Source of the DNA: Bimuria novae-zelandiae CBS 107.79
Lineage: Eukaryota; Ascomycota; Dothideomycetes; Pleosporales; Didymosphaeriaceae
NCBI GenBank assembly: GCA_010015655.1
Contig: ML976696.1
Span: 266,212-330,211 of the forward strand
DNA: 64,000 nt
Direction of reading: 5' to 3'
Shown here: in pieces, positions 1 to 15,252 of the stretch
Numbering within the stretch: position 1 is the stretch's first letter
How the letters are laid out: every line of letters begins with the position of its first letter
Notes under the pieces: model-generated
Database searches by the model: none
Seen by the model: the letters and a program-made list of their open reading frames with translations, nothing else
What the model was told of the DNA's origin: nothing
Position numbers and translations under genes: made by a program

Positions 1-235
1 GTAAGTCAGGTAAAACACCTCGTTTTTGTGAGTATTTTGTGTATTTTACGAAGTCAGGATCGTTGCTGACGGTAGACGCAGGATTTGGCATGTTTGCATG
101 TGCTAGCAATTTCGAAAGAGGTCAATTTTGGCTATAAAACAAAAATTGCCGTCATCACAATTCAAATTTGGTGTTGAGATCGACTAGACGCTGATTGGCG
201 CGTCGTTTGTGGCAGATTTTGACAGTGCGGGGGAT
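1..235. repeat. Left copy of a ~220-bp direct repeat (not RIP-mutated)
   Basis: The first ~235 bases align, in the same orientation, with about 2155-2372. Shared blocks include the opening gtaagt(c/t)aggtaaaa, a central tttgCATG-type block and a closing ctgattggc. This copy has ordinary base composition. At matched positions the right copy has T for C and A for G, largely in CpA/TpG context. The repeat may continue beyond the window edge. It could be a long terminal repeat or a fragment of a dispersed repeat; I cannot tell which. Confidence 0.6.
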
Positions 236-2154
236 AAAGATTACATTTCTAGAGGTCTTAACTTTTAATTACTTAATACTTAAGCTTGCTTTTATATTAA
301 CTTCCTTAATAGTTTAATATTGTTGGAGGTGCTCCTTAGGCCTAATTTCTGGCCTATATAAAGGCAAGCGGCAAAGCGTACACCTATAGTAAGTATACAA
401 AGGACGCTAGGCACGCTTGCGTTACTGTGGATTACTAGACACATGACCTAAAGGTGCCTAAAATATCTAAGACTTGTGTAATTAACGTGCGTTTTTAACA
501 CAAGTAGTATAGGTCTTAGATTCTCTAAATAGCCTTATAGACTTATAAGCGCTCTCTTTAGTAATAATAATATTATTAAGTCTCTTACGCTTCTTATAGC
601 CCCTTGCTAATTATTTACTACGCTTAAATAATTACTTAATAAGGTTATATAGGAACTTCTTATAGCCGCCACGTTTAGTAGCGGCAGAGGAGGAGTAGGA
701 GAAGAGTCTATAATAGTTATTAAGTATAAAATCTAGTAAAAAGTACTAGAGAGGCTTCTATATGCGCCGCTTAGCTTGCTAGACGCTATAGTAGCTCTTT
801 ACCTAGTTAAACTAATCTACCTTGCTTTTATGCTTGTTGTAGTTATCTATTATTTTAGGTATATTTAATAACTTAATAGGCTTATTGCTAAAGGCCTTCT
901 TAAATAGTTTTTAGTCTCTTTAAGAGGTTTTAAAGTAATAGTAGAGCTTTATAACGAGGCAAGTAGCTAGGTAGCAACTCTTATTAGTAAGTCTTAGTAT
1001 ATTATTAAGCCTTAAGAAACTTACCCTTAGTAATAGTACTAGTAAAAAGAACTACCTAATTATTTCTTTAAGTAACTTATAAGACTTTCTTACTTTTTAA
1101 AAGCGCCTAGTACGTTTCTCCCTATTCTATCTTGCCTAAAAATGTTATCTTAAGCTTTATAAAGTTACTATTAAAGCGCTTTTTAGTTAGCTTTACGTAG
1201 GCGTGCGTCGCTACTATAGGCGCTTTAAACGTTAGCTTTATTATTGCGTTTAACTTAAATCTCTCCTCTATTATTATCTTTATTGTCCTTATAGTGTCTA
1301 CGCACCCTACGCTATTATCTTTTAAGTATTTAAATATAAAAATAGTATTAAAGAGATTATTATTTTAGATAATATAGTAATTTAGTAAAAATTAATAACG
1401 CCTGGTAGCGTCCTTAGTATGTATAAAAGTAATAGGAATAGACTTAGTTAGCGTAAAAAGTAGCGTTTTTACTCTTATAAGAGTAAGTAAGTTTACTAGA
1501 CCTTGCCTAGCACCTCTAGCATAAAATAATTAGTTTAGAATTACTTTATTATTAGCTAAATACTAAATTTTATACCCCTCTAGCGTTAGCTTTATTTTAA
1601 TTATAATAACCTTACTCGCGCGTCCTATAAATCTTACTATTACTTTATTAATATAAAGGTGCTTATTAAGAGTCTAGTACTTAAAGCTACGCTCGCGTAA
1701 TAACTTTAAAAAACCTTATACTTAACTAAAGGGCAATTTAAAGCTCTAATTAATCTTTATTAAGTATAAGTATTGATCTAGCTACTCCTAGCGTTTCTAT
1801 AATATATAGAGGTTAACTTTATGCGTAGGCGCTGTCTTATAAAGTTTCTGCTAATACTCCTTAAGTAACGGCTCTTTGTAAAGCGCTATATATATAATAA
1901 TTCTAAAGTAAGTATATAGCTTGCTTAGTAACGTTAGTTTTTATTTATAATAGTTAGGCGTTAATAGCGCTTTAGCTTAAAGCTTTTTAGCATACTAATT
2001 TGTATAGTATATAATTTAATTAAGAAGCTTAGTGTTATAAAATAAGTTAAATAAGGAAATAGAAGAATTAATGTTTATATACTAAGGTAACTAAGCGCGT
2101 TTAAAAGTATATAAATTATTTATTTTAAGTAGTTACTAGGTAGCTAGCGGCGTG
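236..2154. mobile_element. AT-rich RIP-degraded repeat body
   Basis: This ~1.9-kb stretch is very AT-rich, extremely rich in TA dinucleotides and full of stop codons in all frames; no ORF of useful length survives. This is the usual appearance of a transposon inactivated by repeat-induced point mutation. It is bounded by the two direct repeats, which suggests an LTR-bounded or otherwise duplicated element. I could not recognise a specific transposase or reverse transcriptase motif on either strand. Confidence 0.6.
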
Positions 2155-2372
2155 CGCGGTAAGTTAGGTAAAATACTATTTTTTAACTATATTTTATAAA
2201 TTTTAAAAAGTTAAAATTATTACTAATAGGCGCTGCACGTTTTAGCATGCTTATATATATTTAATTTTTTAAAAAAGTCGTGTTTTAGCTAGTAATTAAT
2301 AATTGCTAATATTATAACGCAGGTCTTGGTGTTTTAGTAATTAATTATCTGATTGGCTATTAAGAGGTGGTC
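2155..2372. repeat. Right copy of the ~220-bp direct repeat (RIP-mutated)
   Basis: This copy matches 1-235 in direct orientation, but C-to-T and G-to-A changes have turned most CpA/TpG sites into TpA. Base composition returns to normal immediately after it, near 2370, so it marks the right edge of the AT-rich block. Confidence 0.6.
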
Positions 2373-2858
2373 CGTGTGCGGGCGATGTTGCCGGTGCAAG
2401 GGATAGTGGCAAGAGCTGCTGCAGGGACGCGGTCTAGAATAAGAAATGTACGAGTTACGTGGGAGGGAGAATAGCGAGGTTGACAGCACTCTAAGGTGTG
2501 ATATCATTATGGCTTTCCGCAGACAATGCTCTCTGTACCATATACACAGGCTCTGGCCTGCATAAGATACCCCAGTAGACTTTACATATGTAATGCTGCA
2601 TATGTCTTACACGATGTGCACCCATTCATTTCTGCACCCTCGTATATGCAATGTCCCGTATTAGCGACTGCTCTTTCCGTGTGATATACACCTATCCATT
2701 TCTGATCCTCCGCTGCTTTCCAGCGTATCCTCCTCGTTGTGGGTATCAAATGCCTCATAGATCTATTCGTCATTTGCGGTTTTATAGGCTCGATGTCTCT
2801 TATATCGCGACGTATGGTGAAGTTGGCATTGCACCATGTCATGTCTTCTTGACCCCTA
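2373..2858. other. Intergenic, 3' side of the F-box gene
   Basis: About 490 bases of ordinary composition between the degraded repeat and the F-box stop codon. Short ORFs here have no recognisable content. I see no RNA gene or repeat. Confidence 0.5.
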
Positions 2859-4681
2859 CTACTCTCCGTTCGCAACCTTCAGTCTCACGCGCCGAGCTCG
2901 ATCGGGACCTCCTCGTGTTACGTCTGAAGCCTTGTGCTTCCTCTTGAGGGTGTGCTTGATTTCTGGCCGAGTCCTGGCTTTTCCGGGTATTGGAAGCGTC
3001 GGATCGAAATACTGCACGCCGAGCCACTCTTCCGGGTCGAAGCCTGGCGATGGATCGGAGCCGTCTTCTGATGTTTGGAAAACAAAGCTACTCGTGGCTG
3101 CACTCGTATTAGCAAATACATGGTAAAGGTCGCCTTACGAGCGTAAAGATTGTATTTACGTGGGCCTCCTCCCTCTTGTTCAGAGTGCTCGCTTCGGACT
3201 AGGACAAATCCTGGCATACTGCTAAGCTCTGGCCTAGCCAGACGTTGCGCAGCTGCTACTGAAGACGACCATCGGGTGAACTCGCTAGTGAACTTTGGAT
3301 CACAGACCTTCGGTAGTTCGTCTTTGTCTGTAGAGAACGACAAGACCCGACAGTTCGAAATGCCTCGGAGGTCAACGTCCGGCTTGAAAATGAACCTGCA
3401 TATTTTCGGTTGACCCTGGCTCACAAACGCACGTACTTCTTCCTGGGTCCTGCGTCGAGGAACGCCGTCTTGAGTTCTTGCAACGACGGCAGAAAACTCT
3501 TCGTCCTTCGCAGGATACCACTTCTCGAATCCAGAGAGCAACGACCATGCAACCAGCTCTTCCAGCAAGTCGCCAGTGTACAATCCAGAGCTGTTATAAC
3601 CTCGAATATCAATAGCGTGGTTCCTATACAGGTGTTCGATAAGCCGTAGAAGCGGCTGCAAGTAGTTACGCCCTTGGTTGATCATGAGCAGGCTGTCTCT
3701 CAGGCACGCCTGGAAATAGAGGTCAACTCGACGTAATTTTGGGAGAAGTCCATACAGAAAAGCTGTAGCCAAGTCTGAAAACCACGGAAGAATGAAGTGA
3801 TTACACGGCTTTAGTTGCAGATACTGGAGGCTTGACGGCAGTGATCCACCGCTCCAAAACATAAACCCGAGAGCATCCGCAGGAATCTTCAGTCGTGTCA
3901 GAACCGAGAGATGAGAAACTTTCACATGGGGCATTCTGAGCATCTTGTAAGCTTCTGTCTCGCGAATCTCGAGAATTTGTAACTGGTTTTCTAGTAGTCG
4001 TCTTAAGGCGCCGTAGAATGGATTGACGAGCATGATTGTGTTACCTGTGCAAAACTCAGCAATGAACTCGACGGAATTAAGTGCTGATGTTCGAATAGGA
4101 ACGCCGCTCCACAGGAAGCCAAATTTGGACCTCTGACTTCAATGTTGAGTGCCGTGATTGTACCTACCCAATGCGGGCAACCTCAGGCCCATCTCCTTGA
4201 TGTTTGGACACAAGGTAAATAGAACACCCAAGTAGAACCGGTGCTCTTTTCCCCATACGAAAGTTATGTTGAAGCTGCCCCCGTCGAATTCGTTGCGGAC
4301 CTCATTACCGACGAGCTCTCGGCATTTGCTGTAATGGCTCCAATGCTCCAACCTCACTCCCGTTCGCGAGCGACCTGTGTAATCGTAATCACCAAGATCC
4401 ACGCTATTGATCTTCTCATGAAGATCTGGACGGTCGCATAGTGTGCGAATGAATCCGCGCATGCCATACGGCGGCAACAGTGCTTCCTTCACGAGCGCTT
4501 CTTGCGCAACGTCCCTAAACCGATAGCATACGAGCGACAGCTGGCAAAGGTCTCGGTTTCTGATTAGTTTGCCTGCTATACTGAGCAGTACTTCGTTCGG
4601 AAGTTTGAGCAATCGCGAATCTTGCGGTGGACATTTGTGTGGTTCAAGGTCCGGCGGTTCGTGTTTTGCTGCGAGCGCCAT
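2859..4681 (-). CDS. F-box domain protein
   Basis: Predicted 558-aa protein from three exons: 4681-4168, 4083-3160 and 3097-2859. The F-box lies at residues ~23-60 (LLKLPNEVLLSIAGKL...LSLVCYRFRDVAQ), the Skp1-binding motif of SCF ubiquitin ligases; substrate choice would come from the remainder, which has leucine-rich stretches but no clear repeat. Intron 1 (84 nt, gtaggt...cag) removes an in-frame stop. Intron 2 (62 nt, gtaaat...TGCTAATAC...cag) shifts to a frame ending in a basic tail that reads as normal protein. A 41-nt alternative donor (gtaagg) exists for intron 2 and keeps the same frame. The ATG at 4681 was chosen because sequence upstream, although open, is low-quality. The family is large and variable in filamentous fungi, so the target is unknown. 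Confidence 0.75.
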
Positions 4682-5436
4682 GACACACAACACGATTCCC
4701 AGGGGGCATCGGTGGTGGAGGTTAGGAGGGAGGTCTTGGCTGTTGAAGTCGTAGTGGCAGGTATCGTTAATTGTAGAAGGTGCCGACCCAATTGTGCGCC
4801 TAGCGCGCCTGCCACCTGGAGTGAATATCCTTCCCAGCCTATCGATTGCTACACCAAAGGCCCACCACGTCACACCTCAGCGTGTCACGTAGACGGCACG
4901 CAGCAGCTCGACTTTGAACAAAGCTGTGCTCTTGTTCATTCATGAGGCGAGGTGGAAAGGTTGGAAGAGTAGTCAGGGCGGGGCACCGCGGGGTCGATTG
5001 ACTCACAACATTTGGAGACCGGAACGAATCTATCGAAATATCAGATGAGGAAGGAGCTGCTCGACAGGAAGATGGCAGCAGCTTCTGAATCTTGTATAAG
5101 CAAACATGATATGCATGATCTTAGCGTACGGGCCTGTCACCAAAGTAAAGCATAGCCAGGTACTTGTTCCTAGGTGGACCCCACTCCACCATTTGAAACA
5201 CGACTCAACCTTGATCTGCATCTCATTTCACAGACCACTTGAGCGAAAGACGTAGTCATCGTGTCGTCTCGCCCAAACAACATTTATGTTGGACAACTCC
5301 AAGTTGCTCCATTTGCTTGCCAACTCGACCCCACTTTCACCTTGAGGGTTGTTTATGAGAGCCAGTTGGGAGAAGGAGCCTCCCCAAGCCCAACTCCTTG
5401 TGGCGATTTCCTGCATATATTTTTATGTAGCGCTGC
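4682..5436. other. Intergenic region between F-box and UPRT genes
   Basis: This ~750-bp stretch holds the F-box promoter and the 3' flank of the UPRT gene, both on the minus strand. ORFs here are short and shift frame without splice support. I see no RNA gene, repeat or conserved motif. Confidence 0.5.
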
Positions 5437-6323
5437 TTATTTCCCAATCGTCAAGAATAACCTGTCGCCAATGTCACCCAGTCCAGGCTTGATCATTCCC
5501 TTCTCGTCCACCTCGCTATCGCAACCACCAACCCAAACCTCAACACCTTCCTCCCACTCCCCACACGCCTGCCTCAGCCCCTGCTCCGTTGCCAGCACAC
5601 TGACGACGATGATTCTCTTCACGCCCCAGTCCTTTAAGCTGTCGATGGCAGCAGACGCCGTGGCACCGGTCGCAATAACCGGATCTACGATGATTGCAAG
5701 CTCAGACGGACCGGTCGCGTTCGGGTTCGAAGCGGTGGGCGAGTGGTAGGGAAGGTTGTTGTAGTATTCTACGGGCTGGAGGGTGGACTTCTCACGGTAG
5801 AGACCGAGGTGGTGGACGGCGACGGGTTGCGGGAGGAGTGAGATCAGAGCGGGGACCATGGAGAGGCCGGAGCGCAGGATGGGGACGAGGGAGATGGAGC
5901 TGGGCGCAGGGGAGGTGGTGCTTGTGGTGTAGGTGTAGCCGAGCGGCGATTTGTCCTGCGAGCTCGTCAATACTGCAACCGCTAAGGTACAAAATAGGGT
6001 TTCGTGTATAGCATTGACAAGATGTTGTAGAGTTCTTGGGAGCATAAGTGGGGTTCAAGGGAGACGTGGTGAGGGCACTCCGCGCCGCCAGCAGCAACGA
6101 TGGACGTGAGATAATACAGGGAAAACAATAGAAGCAAACATACGGTATCGCCTTGCTGTGCTTTCAGACCTTGGGCCAACGCCTCATAGGCGATCATCAG
6201 GGCAATTTCGTGCACAAGCGACTGCACATCTTTGGAGCTTGTGCTCGCGGACCGCAGCTGGGAGAGCTTCGCCTGCAGACACGGGTGCTGCGAGACGTGG
6301 GCATTTTTGGGTAAATTCGCCAT
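5437..6323 (-). CDS. Uracil phosphoribosyltransferase
   Basis: Predicted 232-aa enzyme from exons 6323-6144 and 5955-5437. It converts uracil and PRPP to UMP in pyrimidine salvage in the cytosol. Visible family features are the N-terminal VHEIALMIAYEAL helix, the LVPILRSGLSMV block, the HHLGLYRE segment and the PRPP-binding loop IIVDPVIATGATASAAI, followed by the GDIGDRLF C-terminus. The 188-nt intron (gtatgt...gcag) is long for this window but joins QGDT to DKSPLG in phase 0, as expected for the family. Length is close to the ~216 aa of yeast Fur1. It is divergent from the fluoride exporter gene. This is one of the firmest assignments here. Confidence 0.9.
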
Positions 6324-6816
6324 GGTGTGTGTGATATAGTGTGATGGGCTCCTGTCACAGTGCGTCGAGCGGCCGGAACGACTCTATAACCGGCGGGAGG
6401 GGTATGTTTGAGGCTCTTTGGTCAATGCAAGAGGCGGGCGGCCCCGACCTTGGGGTGATAAGGAACGATGTTAAGCTATCACTCCTAGCCAGGCGCGGCT
6501 TAGTGTTGTCATGAGATGGGATGTTCCTTGCAACGATCATACCGTGACGGCGCGCAGCCGGGCACGCATTTTCTTGGTACACCATGCCCAAGTCGCGAGA
6601 GCCATCACACAGAGCCCATGTCTTATGGGATGCTGACAAGACCCCCAATGCTGCGTTCACATGTGAGCACAGTGCCGAGCTGAGGCGGAGAAGCGCCCGA
6701 GGGCTATCCTGTGCTGCCAGCTCTCTTATTCGTACTTCTCGCCGCCGTCTGCATATATTTGAATGAGGCAAGCACGAGACGGTTTTTGTGTTCCCTCAGC
6801 TGTCGCAGAAGGAGCG
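6324..6816. promoter_or_regulatory. Divergent intergenic region, UPRT / fluoride exporter
   Basis: About 490 bp separate the start codons of two divergent genes, so both promoters must lie here. ORFs on both strands overlap this region but show no protein-like content. I see no clear TATA box or palindromic operator. Confidence 0.4.
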
Positions 6817-8568
6817 ATGGCGGACACAGAAGACGCCTCGCGAAAACGCGATTCGCACTACAACCAGCAACGCTCTTCGTTGCGCTCCGGCCGCTCTCGC
6901 ACGCCGTCGTGCCCCCAGTTGCGTCCTCAGTCGCGTCCCGCAAGTGCTCGTTTGGCTCAGTGCACCCTTGATGATGACTACACATCGCCTCCACAGTCGC
7001 CGAGCGTGACAGCAATACCAGACAGTCCTTCGCCCGCGCCATATGTTCCGCGCATACCCAAGAGGAAACAAAGCCTAGACAAGGGAAGGACGCGCAGTAA
7101 GAGCGGGACCAGCAGCCGGCACGAGAGCGCAGGGAGTTCAGCGCGCACAGGCTCGAGAGGCAAGACCATAGAGGAGTTGCTCTTCTTCGATGCGCCTCAG
7201 TCGGGTCTGGACGAAGTCGAGGCGCCGGCGCCAGTACAAAACCCAAACGAGGCTTCTCGATACGAGCATTACACGCTAGAAGAGGTGCGTTCAGAGCAAA
7301 GGGATTCACCACAGTCAGGAACAACGCGCTCGCCCAGGTTCAGCTTTCTCCCTGGCCGAATAACGCCTGGCACCAATGCCTCCCTGACAGCCCTTCCCAC
7401 TATTGAGCGGCATAGACCAGAGAAAACTCCGTCATGTTCCGCTTTTGTCACCGAGCTGTATAGTATTTCCTACTTAATACTGTTTTCTATACTCGGCACG
7501 TTGGCACGGTTAGGTGTCCAGTGGCTCACGTACTACCCCGATGCTCCCTCGACATTCCCCGTCCTCTGGGCGAATTTCGGCGGGACACTGCTCATGGGAT
7601 TCCTAGCCCAAGACCGACGCCTCTTCCGCGACGAATGGGGTCATCGTACTCCAACGCCTCCTTGGACACCGCCCACCGACGAAGAAAAGGCTCTCGACCA
7701 GCAGAACAGAGCATCCTCGCATGCGAAAGTCAAAAAGACAATTCCGCTGTACATCGGTCTCGCGACAGGATTTTGCGGCTCCCTCACCAGTTTCTCGTCT
7801 TTCATGCGCGATGTTTTCCTCGCCTTCCTCAATGACCTCCGTGCTCCCAATACATCCGGCACGACACCACGCAACGACGGGTACTCCGTTATGGCCGGAC
7901 TTGCTGTGATAATCATCACGATAGCAGTATGCTATTCCGCGCTCAAGGTGGGCGCGCACATCGCTCTGCTCCTCGACCGTTTCACGCCTACACTACCTTT
8001 CCGACATACCCGCGCCTTCGTTGACCCTCTCATCGTAATACTAGCGTGGGGTACCTGGCTCGGTGCCGTCTTCATGGCAATCTGGCCTCCTGACCGTCCA
8101 TCCGGCCCAAATAGTAGAGGCTCCTGGGCCAACGAAACATGGCGCGGCCAGGCCATCTTCGCCTGCGTCTTCGCGCCTGCAGGCTGCCTCCTCCGTTTCT
8201 ACATCTCCCTGAAGCTCAATCCGATTATCCCATCGTTTCCGCTCGGCACATTTGCTGTCAACATCTTCGGCACGGCTGTGCTGGGTATGGCGTACGATCT
8301 GCAGCACGTCAGTATCAGCGGGTCTGGAGTAGGCGGTGGAAGAGTAGGGTGTCAAGTGTTGCAGGGGGTTATGGACGGGTTCGATGGTTGTTTGTCGACG
8401 GTGTCGACGTGGGCATTGGAAATTGATGCGTTGAAGAGGGGGCATGCGTGGAAGTACGCGTTCGCGAGTATCGCGGCGGGAATCGCGGTGTTGCTGGTTG
8501 TCATGGGCAGCGTGAGGTGGAGCGTGGGGTGGACGGCGATGGCTTGCGTGACGAGTCGCCAGTGGTGA
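6817..8568 (+). CDS. FEX1: Two-domain CrcB/FEX-type fluoride exporter
   Basis: Single-exon ORF of 583 aa. The fungal FEX family carries two fused CrcB domains and exports fluoride across the plasma membrane. Domain 1 begins near residue 215 (ILGTLARLGVQWL, then ANFGGTLLMGFL) and includes PLYIGLATGFCGSLTSFSSF near residue 311. Domain 2 begins near residue 448 (APAGCLLRFYISL, FAVNIFGTAVLGM) and repeats the pattern as GFDGCLSTVSTW near residue 518. Roughly eight or more hydrophobic helices are visible. The first ~200 residues are Ser/Arg/Pro-rich and probably cytosolic. I chose the ATG at 6817 (MADTEDA); an in-frame ATG at 6763 would add 18 residues. The symbol follows the yeast orthologue. Confidence 0.9.
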   Translation: MADTEDASRKRDSHYNQQRSSLRSGRSRTPSCPQLRPQSRPASARLAQCTLDDDYTSPPQSPSVTAIPDSPSPAPYVPRIPKRKQSLDKGRTRSKSGTSSRHESAGSSARTGSRGKTIEELLFFDAPQSGLDEVEAPAPVQNPNEASRYEHYTLEEVRSEQRDSPQSGTTRSPRFSFLPGRITPGTNASLTALPTIERHRPEKTPSCSAFVTELYSISYLILFSILGTLARLGVQWLTYYPDAPSTFPVLWANFGGTLLMGFLAQDRRLFRDEWGHRTPTPPWTPPTDEEKALDQQNRASSHAKVKKTIPLYIGLATGFCGSLTSFSSFMRDVFLAFLNDLRAPNTSGTTPRNDGYSVMAGLAVIIITIAVCYSALKVGAHIALLLDRFTPTLPFRHTRAFVDPLIVILAWGTWLGAVFMAIWPPDRPSGPNSRGSWANETWRGQAIFACVFAPAGCLLRFYISLKLNPIIPSFPLGTFAVNIFGTAVLGMAYDLQHVSISGSGVGGGRVGCQVLQGVMDGFDGCLSTVSTWALEIDALKRGHAWKYAFASIAAGIAVLLVVMGSVRWSVGWTAMACVTSRQW

Positions 8569-8849
8569 AGCTGGGAAGATTGATGATTTCTGCTGTCGTA
8601 TACTGCGTGTATGGCCATGTGTATGGATGGGTATGTAAGGATATGTACAACAAGATGCTGGGAATGCCATGGCTGGAGCTGTATTCTATGTATCATCCAG
8701 AAAGTGGGTTTAGGAATATGTAAGTTCTCTCGGGCCGGGCATTGAAAATGGTCAAGTTTCATAATTACACCTATGTAGAGGAGCATACATTCCCAACTGC
8801 TTAAACTCAGTCGTCAACGAGTGTGAATACTCAGACTCGCTAAAGAAAA

Positions 8850-8985
8850 TGTGACGGTTCAGTATAGAAGCTTGGGCCACCCGCCTACGTGCGGCCTGTG
8901 CACGTGATCCACAGTATATAGCTCCATAGAGTAGCTTCTCAATCAAAACAACGATTGCCTCAACACTCTTTTCCCGAACGTCACA
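8850..8985 (-). mobile_element. Short TG...CA LTR-like element, copy 2 (136 bp)
   Basis: Read on the minus strand, this 136-bp unit is nearly identical to 37692-37835. It starts TGTGACGTTC and ends GAACCGTCACA, so its termini form an imperfect inverted repeat, and it is flanked on both sides by GAAAA (8845-8849 and 8986-8990), a 5-bp target-site duplication. TG...CA ends plus a 5-bp duplication are typical of LTR-retrotransposon integration, so a solo LTR or a tiny non-autonomous derivative is likely. A MITE is the alternative. Confidence 0.8.
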
Positions 8986-8990
8986 GAAAA

Positions 8991-13469
<4,479 letters not shown>

Positions 13470-13563
13470 TTCTTATAAAGCAAAGCAAGAATTCTTGTGA
13501 AACAAGCATCTTGAGATAGAAAAGCGTGTCAATTCAATAGAGACTGTCGAGCTCCGAACCTTT

Positions 13564-14646
13564 CTAAAGCTTTTCTTTCACTCCAGCAAACTTGAGCTCC
13601 TCAAGTGTCTCATCCCAGAGCCTTTCGCCCATTTGGTGGCCCTCGTCCGTATACATGGTCTTTGGCCAGCTATGGTCCTGGTCAGCATTGGGACAGTGGG
13701 CTGTATTTGGGAACGAAGTCAGACTCACGCTCTGATGATCCAATCAGTCCATGACCCATGGCTCTCCTCTCCCAGCGCCAGAGTTGAATGCAGGTATATG
13801 CGAGACGCATCTACAGTTAGACGTCCTATGAGACCGAGGAAGGCGCGTAAAACGATGCTCATAATCCAGTTCACATTGCGGAAGAATGATGTCCCCTTTG
13901 TAGCGCCAGGATCAGTGCAGTTGACAATGACTTCCTTTGGGTCGATCTTCTGAGCCAGCTTCGCTACGAAAATCATGACCAGCAGCTTCGACAGGCCATA
14001 CTGGCCAAAGCCATCAAACTTCTCGGGCCGATCAAACGAGTCGAAAAGTCTTCCATCGCCAGGGTCCTCCAAGCTGAGGCCAAGGCTAGCCCCAGAGTTG
14101 ACGATGGACAGACGACCGGGCTCAGACAACGAAGTGGTGGGTCTCAGCTTGGGCAAGAGAAGGAAGGAAAGCAGCGCGTAGCAAGATAATTGACCTGGAT
14201 CGTGACTTCGTGGCAGCCGCCCTCGTCGACGCGCTCGAACTTGAGCTTACCCAGGCCCGCATTGAACACGGCGACGTGGAGTCGGTCAAGCTCGCGCTCA
14301 GCCCGCGCGGCAAAGGCTTGCACGGAGCGGAAGGACTCCATGTCGAGCTCCCACACTTCAATCCGGGCGTCCAGGAACTCGCGGCGGAGTGCGGCTGCAG
14401 CTGCCTCGCCCTTATCCACCGAGCGCACGCCCATGATGACCAAGCTTGGCCACAATCTCAAGAAGTTGCGGACGGCCTCGAAGCCCAGACCAACGTTGGC
14501 CCCCGTGACCAACACAGTCTTCCCGGTCAGCTCAGTGCGGGCGGGAATCGCCGGCACGCGAGAGAGCATCTGCTTCCAGAAGTTGTGGGCGAAGGTGGCC
14601 TCATATGAGGCTTGCTGTTTCAGTTGGGAAGACGTGACGGGCGTTT
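13564..14646 (-). pseudogene. Short-chain dehydrogenase/reductase, frameshifted
   Basis: Reads as a retinol-dehydrogenase-like SDR of ~330 aa. Present are the cofactor motif TGANVGLG, LDMESF, NAGLG, VNYLA and the catalytic YGLSK, with a C-terminal MYTDEG...ERLWDETLEEL. A 59-nt intron (13670-13728, gtgagt...tgctgac...tag) joins the C-terminus. One base is missing at about 14176, between VNYLAT and LLSFLLLPKL; no GT-AG intron resolves this without losing VNYLA. The coding frame also continues upstream of the first ATG (14569) through SYEATFAHNFWKQ to a stop at about 14646 with no Met, suggesting the true start has been lost. It lies tail-to-tail with the broken GMC gene. A single sequencing error could explain the frameshift but not the missing start. 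Confidence 0.75.
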
Positions 14647-15252
14647 AATCGGGTACGTGTATGGGTGAGCCGTGTGAGCAGTGCGAGCAGTGTGTATGCT
14701 CTGAACGTGACGGAGACTAAGAGAAGATCTTGCGAAAGTAAGCATTCTCTGGTGAAAGATGTCACCGCGGATGTCGGTTATGTATGGGCAAGGCGGCTCT
14801 AGGCCTCAAGCGGTTGGCCAACGGGACGAGGTGAAACAACGCACAGGCCACCTGTGAAAAGGAAAAGGCGATAGAATAGCTCCGACCCCCGACAAGCTAA
14901 TGCCGTGGTAGACTGTGGCTAAGCTGTGGCTACACTCTAATCAGCCATAACATGGGTGGCCCATGCAGCAGACCGTCGGACAATTTGCGTTGACTGTTGC
15001 GCCGACACCCTCTTCTGGGGGTGGGTGCCGGAGGAACAGACTCTCCGGGGAAGGGCGGCCCGACCCGGCCCCAGAGATGACCTTCATGCAGGTAACCATT
15101 GTTCGGGGCTGAATGGTAGATTAGAGATTCTAAACCCAGCCATTGATGTCGTCTACCCCTTGCATTCGCGAGCTTTGTCTCCTCTGAGCCCTCCCCCCGA
15201 CCGTTGGGGTCCACATCTTGTGCTAAGCGTTGTGCAGCCAGGCCCGTACGTA
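14647..15252. other. Intergenic, nothing recognised
   Basis: About 600 bp between the SDR pseudogene and the 3' end of the membrane-protein pseudogene. Short ORFs on both strands lack family features. No repeat or RNA gene was seen. Confidence 0.4.

Noticed and set aside
6704..7324. 206-codon minus-strand ORF
   Set aside because: Antisense to the fluoride exporter; low-complexity composition.
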